Positions 17,664 to 27,106 of a stretch of 64,000 nucleotides of DNA are shown one piece after another. The stretch covers positions 868,001 to 932,000 of the forward strand of contig NZ_CP195793.1 of NCBI RefSeq assembly GCF_051466335.1. The letters are read 5' to 3'. Positions within the stretch are counted from its first letter, which is position 1; each line of letters begins with the position of its first letter. The notes below the pieces were generated by a model. The model was not told the DNA's origin. It ran no database searches and saw only the letters and a list, made by a program, of their open reading frames with translations. A program made the position numbers and the translations under genes. Source of the stretch: Planctomicrobium sp051466335. GTDB lineage: Bacteria > Planctomycetota > Planctomycetia > Planctomycetales > Planctomycetaceae.

Positions 17664-19028
17664 ATGAAGTCGTTTTGCTTCAGCATCGGAATGTTCTTGG
17701 TATCGCTAGTGACCTGTGTGAGCGGTATTGCCGCAGAGCAGGTCGAGCACGTCGTTCTCATCAGCATTGATGGACTGCCGGGGAGCGCCCTGAAGGACAC
17801 GGCAATTCCGATGAAGACGCTCCGTGAACTGGCGAGGACCGGGGCCACCAGTGAAGGAATGATCGTATCGAATCCTTCGGTAACTTGGCCCAACCACACT
17901 TCGTTGATCACCGGATCCCGCCCCGTCGATCACGGAGTGCTTTACAACGGGGTCATGCGACGCGGCTCACTTGGGATGCCAGTGACGGTTGATTCCAAGA
18001 CCGATGGATCTGAACTGGTACAGGTAGAGACAATCGCTGATGTGCTGCATCAAGCAGGTAAAAAAGTGGTTGGGATCAACTGGCCATGTACCCGAAATTC
18101 CCCGTCGTACTTCATCGATTTTCCCGACTCACCGGACATGTTGAACTACACAACTCCCTTCTTCATCGACGAGATGATCGAATCCGGAATCGTTCCAGAG
18201 AACATTCGCGAGTCATTCGGGCCGTTGTCGCCGTTAGCTCGCGATGAAATCTGGACCGACGCTGCCTGTCTTGCCATCAAGAAGTACAAACCAGCCCTGA
18301 CGCTCGTCCATCTTTTGAATCTCGATTCCGTGCATCATCGCTACGGACCCGGCACGTGGGCAGGAAATACAGCGATTGCATTGGCCGACTTGCGTGTCAA
18401 ACAGATTGTAGAAGCGGTTGAAGAAGCGGGAATCCGTGAGAACACCACCGTGATCGTTGTTTCAGATCACGGATTCATCAGTATCCCAGAAACGATTTAC
18501 CCGAACGTCGCCCTGCGAAAAGCTGGATTGCTGACAGTGGAAGGGACACGCGTCACTTCCGCTCGTGTCCACACCTTCCCTGAAGGAGGCGTGGCGATGA
18601 TCTTTCTGACTCGACCGGATACCGCCACTGAGGATCGGACGCAGGTAATTGAGCTGTTCTCGAATGTCGATGGAATTCAGGAAATTCTGACTCCTGATCA
18701 GTACTCAGAGTATGGTTTTCCACAGCCTGATGAATACCCACAGATGGGCGACCTGGTGTTGGTGGCCAAAGATGGCTATGGATTCTCAGGGGGAGCCACG
18801 GGCGACGAAGTGATTCAGAAAAGTGATACGACACTCGGCACGCACGGCTTTTTGTCGACCAACCCTAAGATGCTCGCAACTTTCATTGCGAATGGGGCGG
18901 GGATCGAACCGGGATCAAATGCAGGTGTGTTTGAAAACATCCAGATTGCTCCCACGATCGCAAAATTGCTCGGCGTAAATTACGAAGTCCCCACCGGGAG
19001 ACCTCTCGAAGAAGTGCTTGCCAAGTAA
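17664..19028 (+). CDS. exported type I phosphodiesterase/nucleotide pyrophosphatase-family protein
   Basis: A 454-residue protein of the alkaline phosphatase superfamily, ectonucleotide pyrophosphatase/phosphodiesterase branch. A Sec signal covers about residues 1-24. Metal and nucleophile residues are visible: Asp36 in SIDGLPG, Thr74 in VTWPNHTS (the catalytic threonine position), a LLNLDSVHHRYGP segment with Asp and two His, SDHGF, and a late GTHGF, together a complete two-zinc site. It should cleave phosphodiester or phosphonate bonds outside the cytoplasm. GGGAGAG precedes the start. It is a single gene closed by a terminator. Confidence 0.9.
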   Translation: MKSFCFSIGMFLVSLVTCVSGIAAEQVEHVVLISIDGLPGSALKDTAIPMKTLRELARTGATSEGMIVSNPSVTWPNHTSLITGSRPVDHGVLYNGVMRRGSLGMPVTVDSKTDGSELVQVETIADVLHQAGKKVVGINWPCTRNSPSYFIDFPDSPDMLNYTTPFFIDEMIESGIVPENIRESFGPLSPLARDEIWTDAACLAIKKYKPALTLVHLLNLDSVHHRYGPGTWAGNTAIALADLRVKQIVEAVEEAGIRENTTVIVVSDHGFISIPETIYPNVALRKAGLLTVEGTRVTSARVHTFPEGGVAMIFLTRPDTATEDRTQVIELFSNVDGIQEILTPDQYSEYGFPQPDEYPQMGDLVLVAKDGYGFSGGATGDEVIQKSDTTLGTHGFLSTNPKMLATFIANGAGIEPGSNAGVFENIQIAPTIAKLLGVNYEVPTGRPLEEVLAK

Positions 19029-19037
19029 AGTAAAATG

Positions 19038-19075
19038 AAATGAGCCGCGCCAACCATTGATGCGGCTCATTTTTT
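19038..19075 (+). terminator. rho-independent terminator
   Basis: An 11-bp stem (19038-19048 with 19062-19072) is followed by a run of Ts ending at 19075, directly after the phosphodiesterase gene. It faces the convergent recJ gene. Confidence 0.88.
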
Positions 19076-19169
19076 GGGGAATCTGGGGGGTGACTTTCCT
19101 GCACTACGAAACTCAGTTTTGAGACGCGTTGCGAAGACCGGATGCTGAAAGTCACTTCCGAAGCTGCGA

Positions 19170-20954
19170 TTAAACAGCAGAGGATTTTTCGGAGTGCGTC
19201 TCGTTGAAGTGCGACATCGGTTTCCAGTCGTGCAACTGAAGTTCCACCGATTCGAATCCCCTAAACTGATTGATTCCGGCGGAGAAGCTGAAGGCCAGAG
19301 ACTCGTTGACCTTGGCAATTTCTTCGGCCCATTCGCCCTTTCCAAAAGCGACGCAGCGGATAATCCGATCGCCATCTTTCAGCTTCAACGCAAGGTGTCT
19401 TCCTCCTCCGCCCATTGTCGCCGGCGGCTCAGCGAGCTTTGCGTAGGCAACACTGAAGATTGGTCGGCGGTGCTCTGCGCCGAACGGTCCGAGCCGTTCC
19501 AGTTCTCGGACTGCTGGAGTTGTTAAATCGTGCAAAGAGACTTCGGCATCGATTCGCAATTCGGGTTCGATGAGATGATCTTCGTGATGACTTTTAGACG
19601 TCTCAGCGGCAAACGCTAGTCGAAACTCTTCGATTTTCTCGGCGCGAATGCGCAGCCCGGCTGCTGCCCGGTGACCGCCGAAACCCTCCAGCAAATGGCT
19701 GCATTTGGACAATCCTTCATGAAGATTGTATCGCTGGAATGTGCGACCTGATCCCTGACCAGACTGAGTTTCTGCATTCAGAGCAATGATGACGGTCGGC
19801 TTTTGGAATTTCTCAGCAATGCGGCTGGCGACAATTCCCATAACTCCGGGATGAAACTCCTCATCTGCGACGACGAGTGAAGGGTGATCATTCCATTCTG
19901 GATTCGCTTCGATTTGCTCTTTAGCCTGACGATACATCTTTCGTTCGACCGTCTGACGATTTTTGTTCAGCTGATCGACGTAGTCTGCCAGTTGAGCGGC
20001 GCGTTGACGATTTTCTGTTGTGAGTAACTCGACGGCGAGTCGTGCCTGTCCAAGTCGGCCAGCAGCATTAATTCTAGGAGCAAGACCGAATCCAATGTCT
20101 TCTGCGACGAGCGATTTGTTCTTATCGAGTCCAGCAACCTTCAAGAGCAGTTCGATCCCCGGAATTGTGCTTTCGGAAAGTGACGTCAACCCGTAACGAA
20201 CCAGAATGCGATTCTCTCCAACGAGCGGGACGACGTCAGCAACTGTCCCCATCGCTGCCAACCCTGCGGCAGCTTTCAGGAATTCTCGCATCCGTGGGGA
20301 CGCTTTGGTGCCGTCTCCCAAGCGTTTGCAGACCGCCCAAGCCAGTTTAAAAGCAACGCCTGCTCCACAAAGTTCCTGAAATGGATACGTGCTGCCGGGG
20401 AGTCGGGGATGAACATTGGCCGCCGAATCCGGAAGCGTCTCGAGCATGGTATGGTGATCGGTAATGATCAATTCGAGGCCAAGTTCTTTGGCCAAGGCTG
20501 CTTCTGCAACGCTGCAGATTCCGCAGTCGACCGTCACGACGAGACGGTTCGGGTCTTCCTGATGCAACGTACGGATCGCATCAAGATTCAGGCCGTAGCC
20601 TTCTTCCATACGGCTGGGGATATAGTAGTCGACCGTTGCTCCAACGAGTTTCAGACAGTACCAGAGAATGCTGGTCGCGGTCACTCCATCGACATCGTAG
20701 TCCCCGTAAATGGTGATTCGACGCTTGGCATTGAAGGCGGCGACAATCAAATCCGCAGCCTGAGCTGCTCCCGGGAGGAGATCAGGTTCATGGAGATCTG
20801 TCATGCGGGCAGAAATAAATTGTTCACCCTGAACGCCATCTTCGATACCGCGAGCAGCAAGTACTTGAGCAAGGAGCGGAGAGCAGCTCATTTCTTTACT
20901 TAATCGAGCAACAACGGCCCGATCGTGGGGCGCAAATCTCCATTGGCGCGGCAT
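19170..20954 (-). CDS. recJ: single-stranded-DNA-specific exonuclease RecJ
   Basis: A 594-residue protein with the full RecJ layout. The DHH-superfamily motifs are GDYDVDG (84-90), VDCG with Asp143, and TDHH (165-168); the DHHA1 domain carries VMGIVASRIAEKFQKPT and the motif GSGRTFQRYNLHEGL, with GFGGHRAAAGL further on; an OB-fold domain closes the protein. RecJ digests single-stranded DNA 5' to 3' in RecF-type recombination and mismatch repair. Length is typical. It is convergent with the phosphodiesterase gene and is preceded by a 306-base gap. Confidence 0.97.
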   Translation of the reverse strand: MPRQWRFAPHDRAVVARLSKEMSCSPLLAQVLAARGIEDGVQGEQFISARMTDLHEPDLLPGAAQAADLIVAAFNAKRRITIYGDYDVDGVTATSILWYCLKLVGATVDYYIPSRMEEGYGLNLDAIRTLHQEDPNRLVVTVDCGICSVAEAALAKELGLELIITDHHTMLETLPDSAANVHPRLPGSTYPFQELCGAGVAFKLAWAVCKRLGDGTKASPRMREFLKAAAGLAAMGTVADVVPLVGENRILVRYGLTSLSESTIPGIELLLKVAGLDKNKSLVAEDIGFGLAPRINAAGRLGQARLAVELLTTENRQRAAQLADYVDQLNKNRQTVERKMYRQAKEQIEANPEWNDHPSLVVADEEFHPGVMGIVASRIAEKFQKPTVIIALNAETQSGQGSGRTFQRYNLHEGLSKCSHLLEGFGGHRAAAGLRIRAEKIEEFRLAFAAETSKSHHEDHLIEPELRIDAEVSLHDLTTPAVRELERLGPFGAEHRRPIFSVAYAKLAEPPATMGGGGRHLALKLKDGDRIIRCVAFGKGEWAEEIAKVNESLAFSFSAGINQFRGFESVELQLHDWKPMSHFNETHSEKSSAV

Positions 20955-21260
20955 ACAAACCCTTTTCCTTCAGTTCTGTCGAAGCGGCTGCAACCGTGCA
21001 TTCGCCGACAGCCTTCTGAAAGAAATTACAACAGGGAGAGGGCGGGAAGTCAAAAGCAGCAAGATGTTTTGGAATTGAGATGTAATTCGTGGAGAAATAA
21101 TGTGATCGGCGTACGGTGAGCAGACGTTTTATGAGTCAGGGGAGTTACAGCGGGGGGAGTGTGTACGCATCGATTGGCACAATTCAAGAAAACAGCCATC
21201 ATGAGTTCTTGCGAAACTCCGATGGCTGGTGTCAGTCGCGTTGGTCGCAATCCGAGAGGA
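20955..21260. other. intergenic gap upstream of recJ
   Basis: No supported gene. It holds the terminator of the lipoprotein gene to the right and presumably the recJ promoter, which I could not pin down. Confidence 0.5.
21187..21228 (-). terminator. terminator of DUF1559/lipoprotein cassette 1
   Basis: CAGCCATC (21193-21200) pairs with GATGGCTG (21221-21228), and GAGTT/AACTC pair inside the loop. On the minus strand the hairpin is followed by GTTTTC. It lies 32 bases after the lipoprotein stop. Confidence 0.65.
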
Positions 21261-21452
21261 TTATCGTCTAGCGTTCTTCTCTTCGTTCTGAATCTGCTCG
21301 TCCATCGCCTTGATTTCAGCGTCATCAGCCTGGTTGGCTGGAGACGCAATTGTTTGATCGCTACCGCAACCGCTTAGACTCAGTACAGAAGACGTGAAGA
21401 GCGTCAGTATCAAAAGTGGTACAAATCGAAAATTCATTGTCGTGTGTCTCAT
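21261..21452 (-). CDS. small lipoprotein, cassette 1
   Basis: A 63-residue protein, or 58 if the second Met (21437) is used. A lipoprotein signal ends in LSLSGCGS, so the mature part is a short, highly charged lipid-anchored peptide with many Glu, Asp and Lys. It has no recognisable domain. It follows the DUF1559 gene by 128 bases on the same strand and is likely co-transcribed with it. The second cassette downstream has the same order (DUF1559, then a small lipoprotein), but its lipoprotein is unrelated in sequence and carries a TTR-like domain. Confidence 0.7.
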   Translation of the reverse strand: MRHTTMNFRFVPLLILTLFTSSVLSLSGCGSDQTIASPANQADDAEIKAMDEQIQNEEKNARR

Positions 21453-21580
21453 TCTTTATCGTGAAGATGCTGCAGTGCAGGCTCAATGTGGAAGACCAAA
21501 GTCGCCTCTACCAGCAGTCATCAGTTGACGCCTGCATGAGCAGGGCCTATCCGCCATGAGTCGCAAGTGTCGTTTGATAC

Positions 21581-22621
<1,041 letters not shown>

Positions 22622-23100
22622 CGTCGTATCCTATCTGTTTTCAAATGTTCGAATTTAGCATGATGATGCAGGCGATCTGGTGCGACGCGCCTGGTCGCGA
22701 ACTGGAGAAGTCTTGGTTCTACGTGACTCAACACCAGTTACAGAATCGGTTTGTGTGAATTTGTTTTTTGGCCGCCGTCCGCTGCTGAAATGTGATTCAT
22801 AAAGATTGTTTTCTAAATAACTTGATGGTGAGTATGTGGAATGACCTTAAGGTTCTGATGAAGCGATTGTGAATTTCACGAAAAATTCGAATCCGATCGG
22901 GAGCGGCATTCTGATGGCGAAACGGCCTTGAGGGGATCAGTTGAGAGGGGCGCCGAGATCAAGACACAAAAAAAGGACGCCACTTCGATGATGAAGTGGC
23001 GTCCTGCAGGTGACTTAATGAAAACGAGAAAGTCTTAGCCGGCGTGTCCAGAGAACAGAATCTCAACGTTCAATGTAACGTCGAGGATTCAATTCACCTG
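22622..23100. other. gap upstream of DUF1559 cassette 1
   Basis: The stretch 22622-22960 is AT-rich with no coding frame and should hold the promoter of cassette 1. The right part holds the terminator of cassette 2. No riboswitch-like structure was recognised. Confidence 0.45.
22968..23004 (-). terminator. rho-independent terminator of cassette 2
   Basis: A perfect 12-bp stem (22975-22986 with 22993-23004) around a 6-base loop is followed, on the minus strand, by seven Ts (complement of 22968-22974). It ends the DUF1559/lipoprotein unit to the right. Confidence 0.9.
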
Positions 23101-23517
23101 CTATTTGCCCCCTTTGGCAGCGGTGACCTGAAGGTCGTAATTCCCCGGAACAGTGACCTCTAGTCCTGATTTTTCAGCAGATTCGAATTTGCTGTCGATC
23201 GGAGGCGTGGCCTTTTTCTTTGGGGCATTCTTTTTGTAAGAGCCATCGGCGTTTGTTTCGATTACGGGAGCGGGGGCTCCCGTTCCTGTGATCGATGCCT
23301 TGTAGGCGCCTGATGGGACGTCTGCAATCGAGTAGGTGCCGTCCTCGCCGATGTTGCCCCGAAATGAGCCATTGGCGTTGGTGAGGGTAACGATCCCGCG
23401 AGACAGTGTCTCTCCACCATCGACTTTCACGGTCCCCTTCACTTCTACGTTCGCATTGCCACCACATCCGGCGAACATGATTGCGAGTGATAAGACTGCG
23501 AAATTGAACAGCTTCAT
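23101..23517 (-). CDS. small lipoprotein with carboxypeptidase-regulatory-like domain, cassette 2
   Basis: A 138-residue protein. A lipoprotein signal ends in MFAGCGG (Cys18). The mature part opens with VEVKGTVKVDGGETLSRGIVTL and contains GTYSIADVPSGAYKASI, the pattern of the transthyretin/prealbumin-like domain common in planctomycete small lipoproteins; a Lys-rich loop (KKNAPKKKAT) interrupts it. It follows the second DUF1559 gene by 181 bases. The typical genome context in planctomycetes is exactly this pair, so a joint surface role is inferred. Confidence 0.88.
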   Translation of the reverse strand: MKLFNFAVLSLAIMFAGCGGNANVEVKGTVKVDGGETLSRGIVTLTNANGSFRGNIGEDGTYSIADVPSGAYKASITGTGAPAPVIETNADGSYKKNAPKKKATPPIDSKFESAEKSGLEVTVPGNYDLQVTAAKGGK

Positions 23518-23698
23518 TCTAACCTCTCATCTTTTCCATTCGGCAGTCGAGTTGAACTGCCGTGTGATCTGTGCTGCATCGAGAACTGAAGAACCTGTGC
23601 TACTGAAGATCCGCCGGTGTTTCATAGCCCCGTTGACTGTGACTCCGGAAAGCGAACTCGCCCAAAGTGTGAGACACGTTCACTCGTTGAGCCAAGTC

Positions 23699-24817
23699 TT
23701 AGAACTCACCAACAGGTTGGCCGTCAGCGCGATCAGTCAAACGCCATTGTGTGACGAGGTCGATGTTCTGGCTGACGCCACGTACTGAGCCGTCTGCCAT
23801 GGCAAAGTGAACCATTCCAACGTGCCAGCTTCCGAAACCGGATGCATATGCAGGAACATTATTGGTGGTATTTTCGTGTGCCCAGCCTGGCTGTGATGTC
23901 GGCTCGATTTTGGTGCGAAGTGGCATACGTCCATTGCGTGCCATGTTGTATTCACGCCATCCGCCACCCTGAATAAAAAGCGATCCATCAATGCTGTCCC
24001 AGTTGATTGGGTTTGCATTGTCGAAATCGGATGTCCGCATGAACTTCTCGCCGAGAAGGAAAGTGTTGCTGGAGCCGTCGGTGATCTGTGCGAGCGAGTG
24101 ATTGATTTTGGCTTTTGCTCGGCGTGCGCCTTCGATTCCGTCGATCCCACCGTCGTCTGAAATCCCTGAGGCGTCACCGGCTTTGGTGGCACCACGTGCC
24201 TGTGCGGCCCAAAACGGATCGTGGGAAACGTGGTGATTCCACCATTCGTTTTCAGTGTCGAATGTGTTCATGCGAAGATCGGTCGCTGCTCCACGCATCG
24301 TTGTAATGGCGTAGTGACCAGTTGGTCCAGGAGACCCGTTCACGTCAACCTGTGTACGGCGAACTTTGGCTGACCCGTAGCTTGGGCAGGAAAATGCTGG
24401 AATTGGCTGAACGCTGTTTTCGAGGCCAGCATCTCGAATGATCTGGTAGTTCGTCGACATTGGCCAGCGAATACTGGTCGTGCTGGAACCTGCAGTTGCC
24501 CCGCCGTTGTACAGGTTGTACATCGCAGATTGCTCGATGTAAGGGAGGATGTGGTAGAAGAAAGTTGGTCCGAGGCTGTAGTTGACGATCGGCGGGAGCG
24601 AGTTGTACGCGTCGTGAAAGTTGTGCGCAGCAATCGTCAGGTTCTTGAGATTGTTTTTGCATTGTGTACGTCGAGCCGCCTCGCGGGCCTGCTGCACAGC
24701 TGGGAGCAGCAATGCAATTAAAACGGCAATAATCGCGATGACGACCAGAAGCTCGATGAGCGTGAATCCTCTGCGTCCGGCGAGCTGCTTGGGGGAATTG
24801 AAATGTCGGTTTCTCAT
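23699..24817 (-). CDS. DUF1559 family pseudopilin-like protein, cassette 2
   Basis: A 372-residue protein with the prepilin-type signal GFTLIELLVVIAIIAVLIAL after the basic leader MRNRHFNSPKQLAGRR, then QQAREAARRTQCKNNLKNLTIAAHNFHD. The closing H-x9-DG element is HFAMADGSVRGVSQNIDL. The protein ends DGQPVGEF, almost the same as the DGEPVGEF that ends cassette 1, so the two genes are paralogues. It shares the likely unit with the small lipoprotein downstream. Its upstream region is the long AT-rich gap to 25496. Confidence 0.95.
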   Translation of the reverse strand: MRNRHFNSPKQLAGRRGFTLIELLVVIAIIAVLIALLLPAVQQAREAARRTQCKNNLKNLTIAAHNFHDAYNSLPPIVNYSLGPTFFYHILPYIEQSAMYNLYNGGATAGSSTTSIRWPMSTNYQIIRDAGLENSVQPIPAFSCPSYGSAKVRRTQVDVNGSPGPTGHYAITTMRGAATDLRMNTFDTENEWWNHHVSHDPFWAAQARGATKAGDASGISDDGGIDGIEGARRAKAKINHSLAQITDGSSNTFLLGEKFMRTSDFDNANPINWDSIDGSLFIQGGGWREYNMARNGRMPLRTKIEPTSQPGWAHENTTNNVPAYASGFGSWHVGMVHFAMADGSVRGVSQNIDLVTQWRLTDRADGQPVGEF

Positions 24818-25496
24818 TTTTTGTCTTTTGTTTGTCTTGGGGGCGACTGTTAGATCGCTAAGGAGTTATGAATGCGTACCGAAGGGTATGGCTGTTTTAA
24901 TGTGAAGTCAATAAGCGATCGGATTTTGGCCAGTCAGTACGCTATTTCACAGTAAATTACCGTGCCAGAAGTGTTCGCAGTGGCTTTGAATTTGTTGAGG
25001 ACAGTTGGCGAAGTCGGCTGAAATTCTGCAACGAAAACACGCAAAAATTCCTGAAAGTTAGGCTCGAGTTCGTTGATATGAAGGGTGGTTGATAAGTTGA
25101 GTTGCTTGGCTGTGTTTGTCTTTGCTATGCGTTTTGTATTTAATTGGTTTTAATGTGATTTTATTGCGGGTCCGCCATTATCGGTTTAATAAGTTTGCTT
25201 GAGTTACAATCGAACAGAGACTTCTTTTTGGGGGTATTTATTGTTTGCAAAAAATGAGCAAAGTGGCCATCACCTGAGTGGCGGTGAAATCGTCAAGTTC
25301 GATGGATTTCGATCGACTCTAACCTCAAATTGTTCGCTGCGCCTCCGGGGGTGGAACGGATGGGGGAAGGGAATCGCGATGCTCTGATCCGAATTGCTCA
25401 TCAACCAAGATCGATGTCTGGTGGCAATCAACCGAGAGTCGTGACATACTTCGCACTGCTCTCCTCTCCGTTGTCTCGCCTGAAAGACACCTTCCG
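24818..25496. other. 679-base AT-rich intergenic region
   Basis: The longest clearly AT-rich non-coding stretch in the window, between divergent genes. It should hold the promoters of DUF1559 cassette 2 and of the dimethylformamidase-like gene. AAGGAG at 24860-24865 precedes an ATG at 24872 that opens a 27-codon frame (to 24955); it has no features and may be chance. No strong inverted repeat or T-run hairpin is seen. Confidence 0.5.
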
Positions 25497-27047
25497 ATGA
25501 TTGATCCGGCCTCACCAAATATCCCGAGACGAGACTTTTTGAAGTCGACTGTTGTAGCGAGTTCGATCGCCGCTATTTCCAGTCAGCAACTTCTTGCAGA
25601 TGACCGAGAAAACGGTAATGGCGATACAGGCAAGAATCGCATTCAGATCGAGAACGAGAAAGAAGGAGCCAGAGACTGGCAGCTAACACGCGTTCGAGTG
25701 GATGGAAGCGGATACCGGTCAATCTGGGTGGAAGGATATTGTTCGAAGCAAAGCGTTCAGGCCGGGGATGAGGTTGAGATTTTCGTCTCGACAAACCCAG
25801 CGAGAAAATTTGATCTCGAGATCTTTCGGATGGGGTACTACAACGGGCGTGGAGCCCGTCTGGTCCAGAAATTCGAAGGGATCCAAGGTGAAGTGCAGGC
25901 CACTCCGGAACCGGGCGAGAAAAATCTGCATGAGTGCCGCTGGAATCCGAGCTTGAAGCTGACAATCCCTGAAGACTGGCTCAGTGGAGTTTATCTGGGG
26001 AGGCTCACGACGATTCCTGAGGGGAGAGAGTCCTACTGGCAAAGCTACGTGGTGTTTATTGTCCGCGATGAACGTCCGGCCGACATTCTCTTCCAGTGCT
26101 CCGACAATACCTGGCAGGCCTATAATACATGGCCGAATAACTACTCCGTCTATACGCATCCAAAGGGTGTGCAGGGACCTTGGGCGGATGTGAGTTTCGA
26201 TCGTCCCTATGCACGCGAAGCTCAATTCGACGGGGTCGTCAACGATCCACTCACTGTTGGTTCTGGCGAGTTTCTCCCTTTGGAGTTCCCGCTTGCGTAT
26301 TGGCTTGAACAGCATGGGTACGACGTCTCTTACTGTTCGAACTCAGATTTGATTTCGCCTGACCGTGGCTTGAAATGCAAGGCGTTTCTCAGTGTCGGGC
26401 ATGATGAGTATTGGGACATTCGGCAGTACAACAGCGTCGTCGCCATGCGTGATGCAGGCGTCAATCTTCTCTTCCTGTCTGGGAATTCAGTGTGCTGGGT
26501 GACTCCATTTCGCGAAAGTAGTTCGGGCAATCCCAATCGAATTATCTTCCGCGGTGGTCCGTACGGAGGCGATTACAAGTATGCCGTCGACCGAGACCGC
26601 GAACACGGCCCGTTCCCTCATCGTGGGCCTGATGAAGGCTATTTGATGGGTGGTCGAAATATCGAACCGGTGAATGGTGGGGGAGACTGGACCGTCCTCA
26701 ACGCTGATCACTGGATGTTCGAAAATGCAGGCGTACAGAACGGTGATAGCATTCCGGGGCTGATTGGCTGGGAGTATCATGGTGACGCTCCGGAAATTCC
26801 GGGATTGGAGGTTGTCGCCGGAGGGACAGCGTGGCAAGGGGGAACCGTTCCTCAGGAGTGGACCGGAACAATCTATCCGGGGCCGAAAGAGAATTTTGTT
26901 TTTAATGCGTCCACTATCTTCTGGGCGCAGGGGCTCAGTTCGCCCCCCGGGCACGTCCTGCCTTGGTCGCATTGGAGTCGTCCACACGGTCCAGATGACC
27001 GAGTGCAGCAGATGATGATCAATCTGCTTGCTCGTGCTTTGAAATAG
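25497..27047 (+). CDS. Tat-exported N,N-dimethylformamidase beta-subunit-like protein
   Basis: A 516-residue protein. The twin-arginine signal is PRRDFLKSTVVASSIAAISS (residues 10-29). After a charged linker comes an Ig-like segment (WVEGYCSKQSVQAGDEVEIFVST, FRMGYYNGRGARLV) and then the catalytic-type domain with NTWQAYNTWPNNYSVY, FLSVGHDEYWDIRQY and LLFLSGNSVCWV. This is the pattern of the N,N-dimethylformamidase large-subunit domain family, where a mononuclear iron acts in amide hydrolysis. The small alpha subunit is absent, and Tat export sets it apart from the cytoplasmic enzyme, so the real substrate is unknown. The haem-binding dehydrogenase gene follows after 59 bases. Confidence 0.85.
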   Translation: MIDPASPNIPRRDFLKSTVVASSIAAISSQQLLADDRENGNGDTGKNRIQIENEKEGARDWQLTRVRVDGSGYRSIWVEGYCSKQSVQAGDEVEIFVSTNPARKFDLEIFRMGYYNGRGARLVQKFEGIQGEVQATPEPGEKNLHECRWNPSLKLTIPEDWLSGVYLGRLTTIPEGRESYWQSYVVFIVRDERPADILFQCSDNTWQAYNTWPNNYSVYTHPKGVQGPWADVSFDRPYAREAQFDGVVNDPLTVGSGEFLPLEFPLAYWLEQHGYDVSYCSNSDLISPDRGLKCKAFLSVGHDEYWDIRQYNSVVAMRDAGVNLLFLSGNSVCWVTPFRESSSGNPNRIIFRGGPYGGDYKYAVDRDREHGPFPHRGPDEGYLMGGRNIEPVNGGGDWTVLNADHWMFENAGVQNGDSIPGLIGWEYHGDAPEIPGLEVVAGGTAWQGGTVPQEWTGTIYPGPKENFVFNASTIFWAQGLSSPPGHVLPWSHWSRPHGPDDRVQQMMINLLARALK

Positions 27048-27106
27048 AACCGCGTTCTGGACTCACTCCCCCGATAGAGAGTTTCCGCCTTCAAGGGTGT
27101 CATGAG

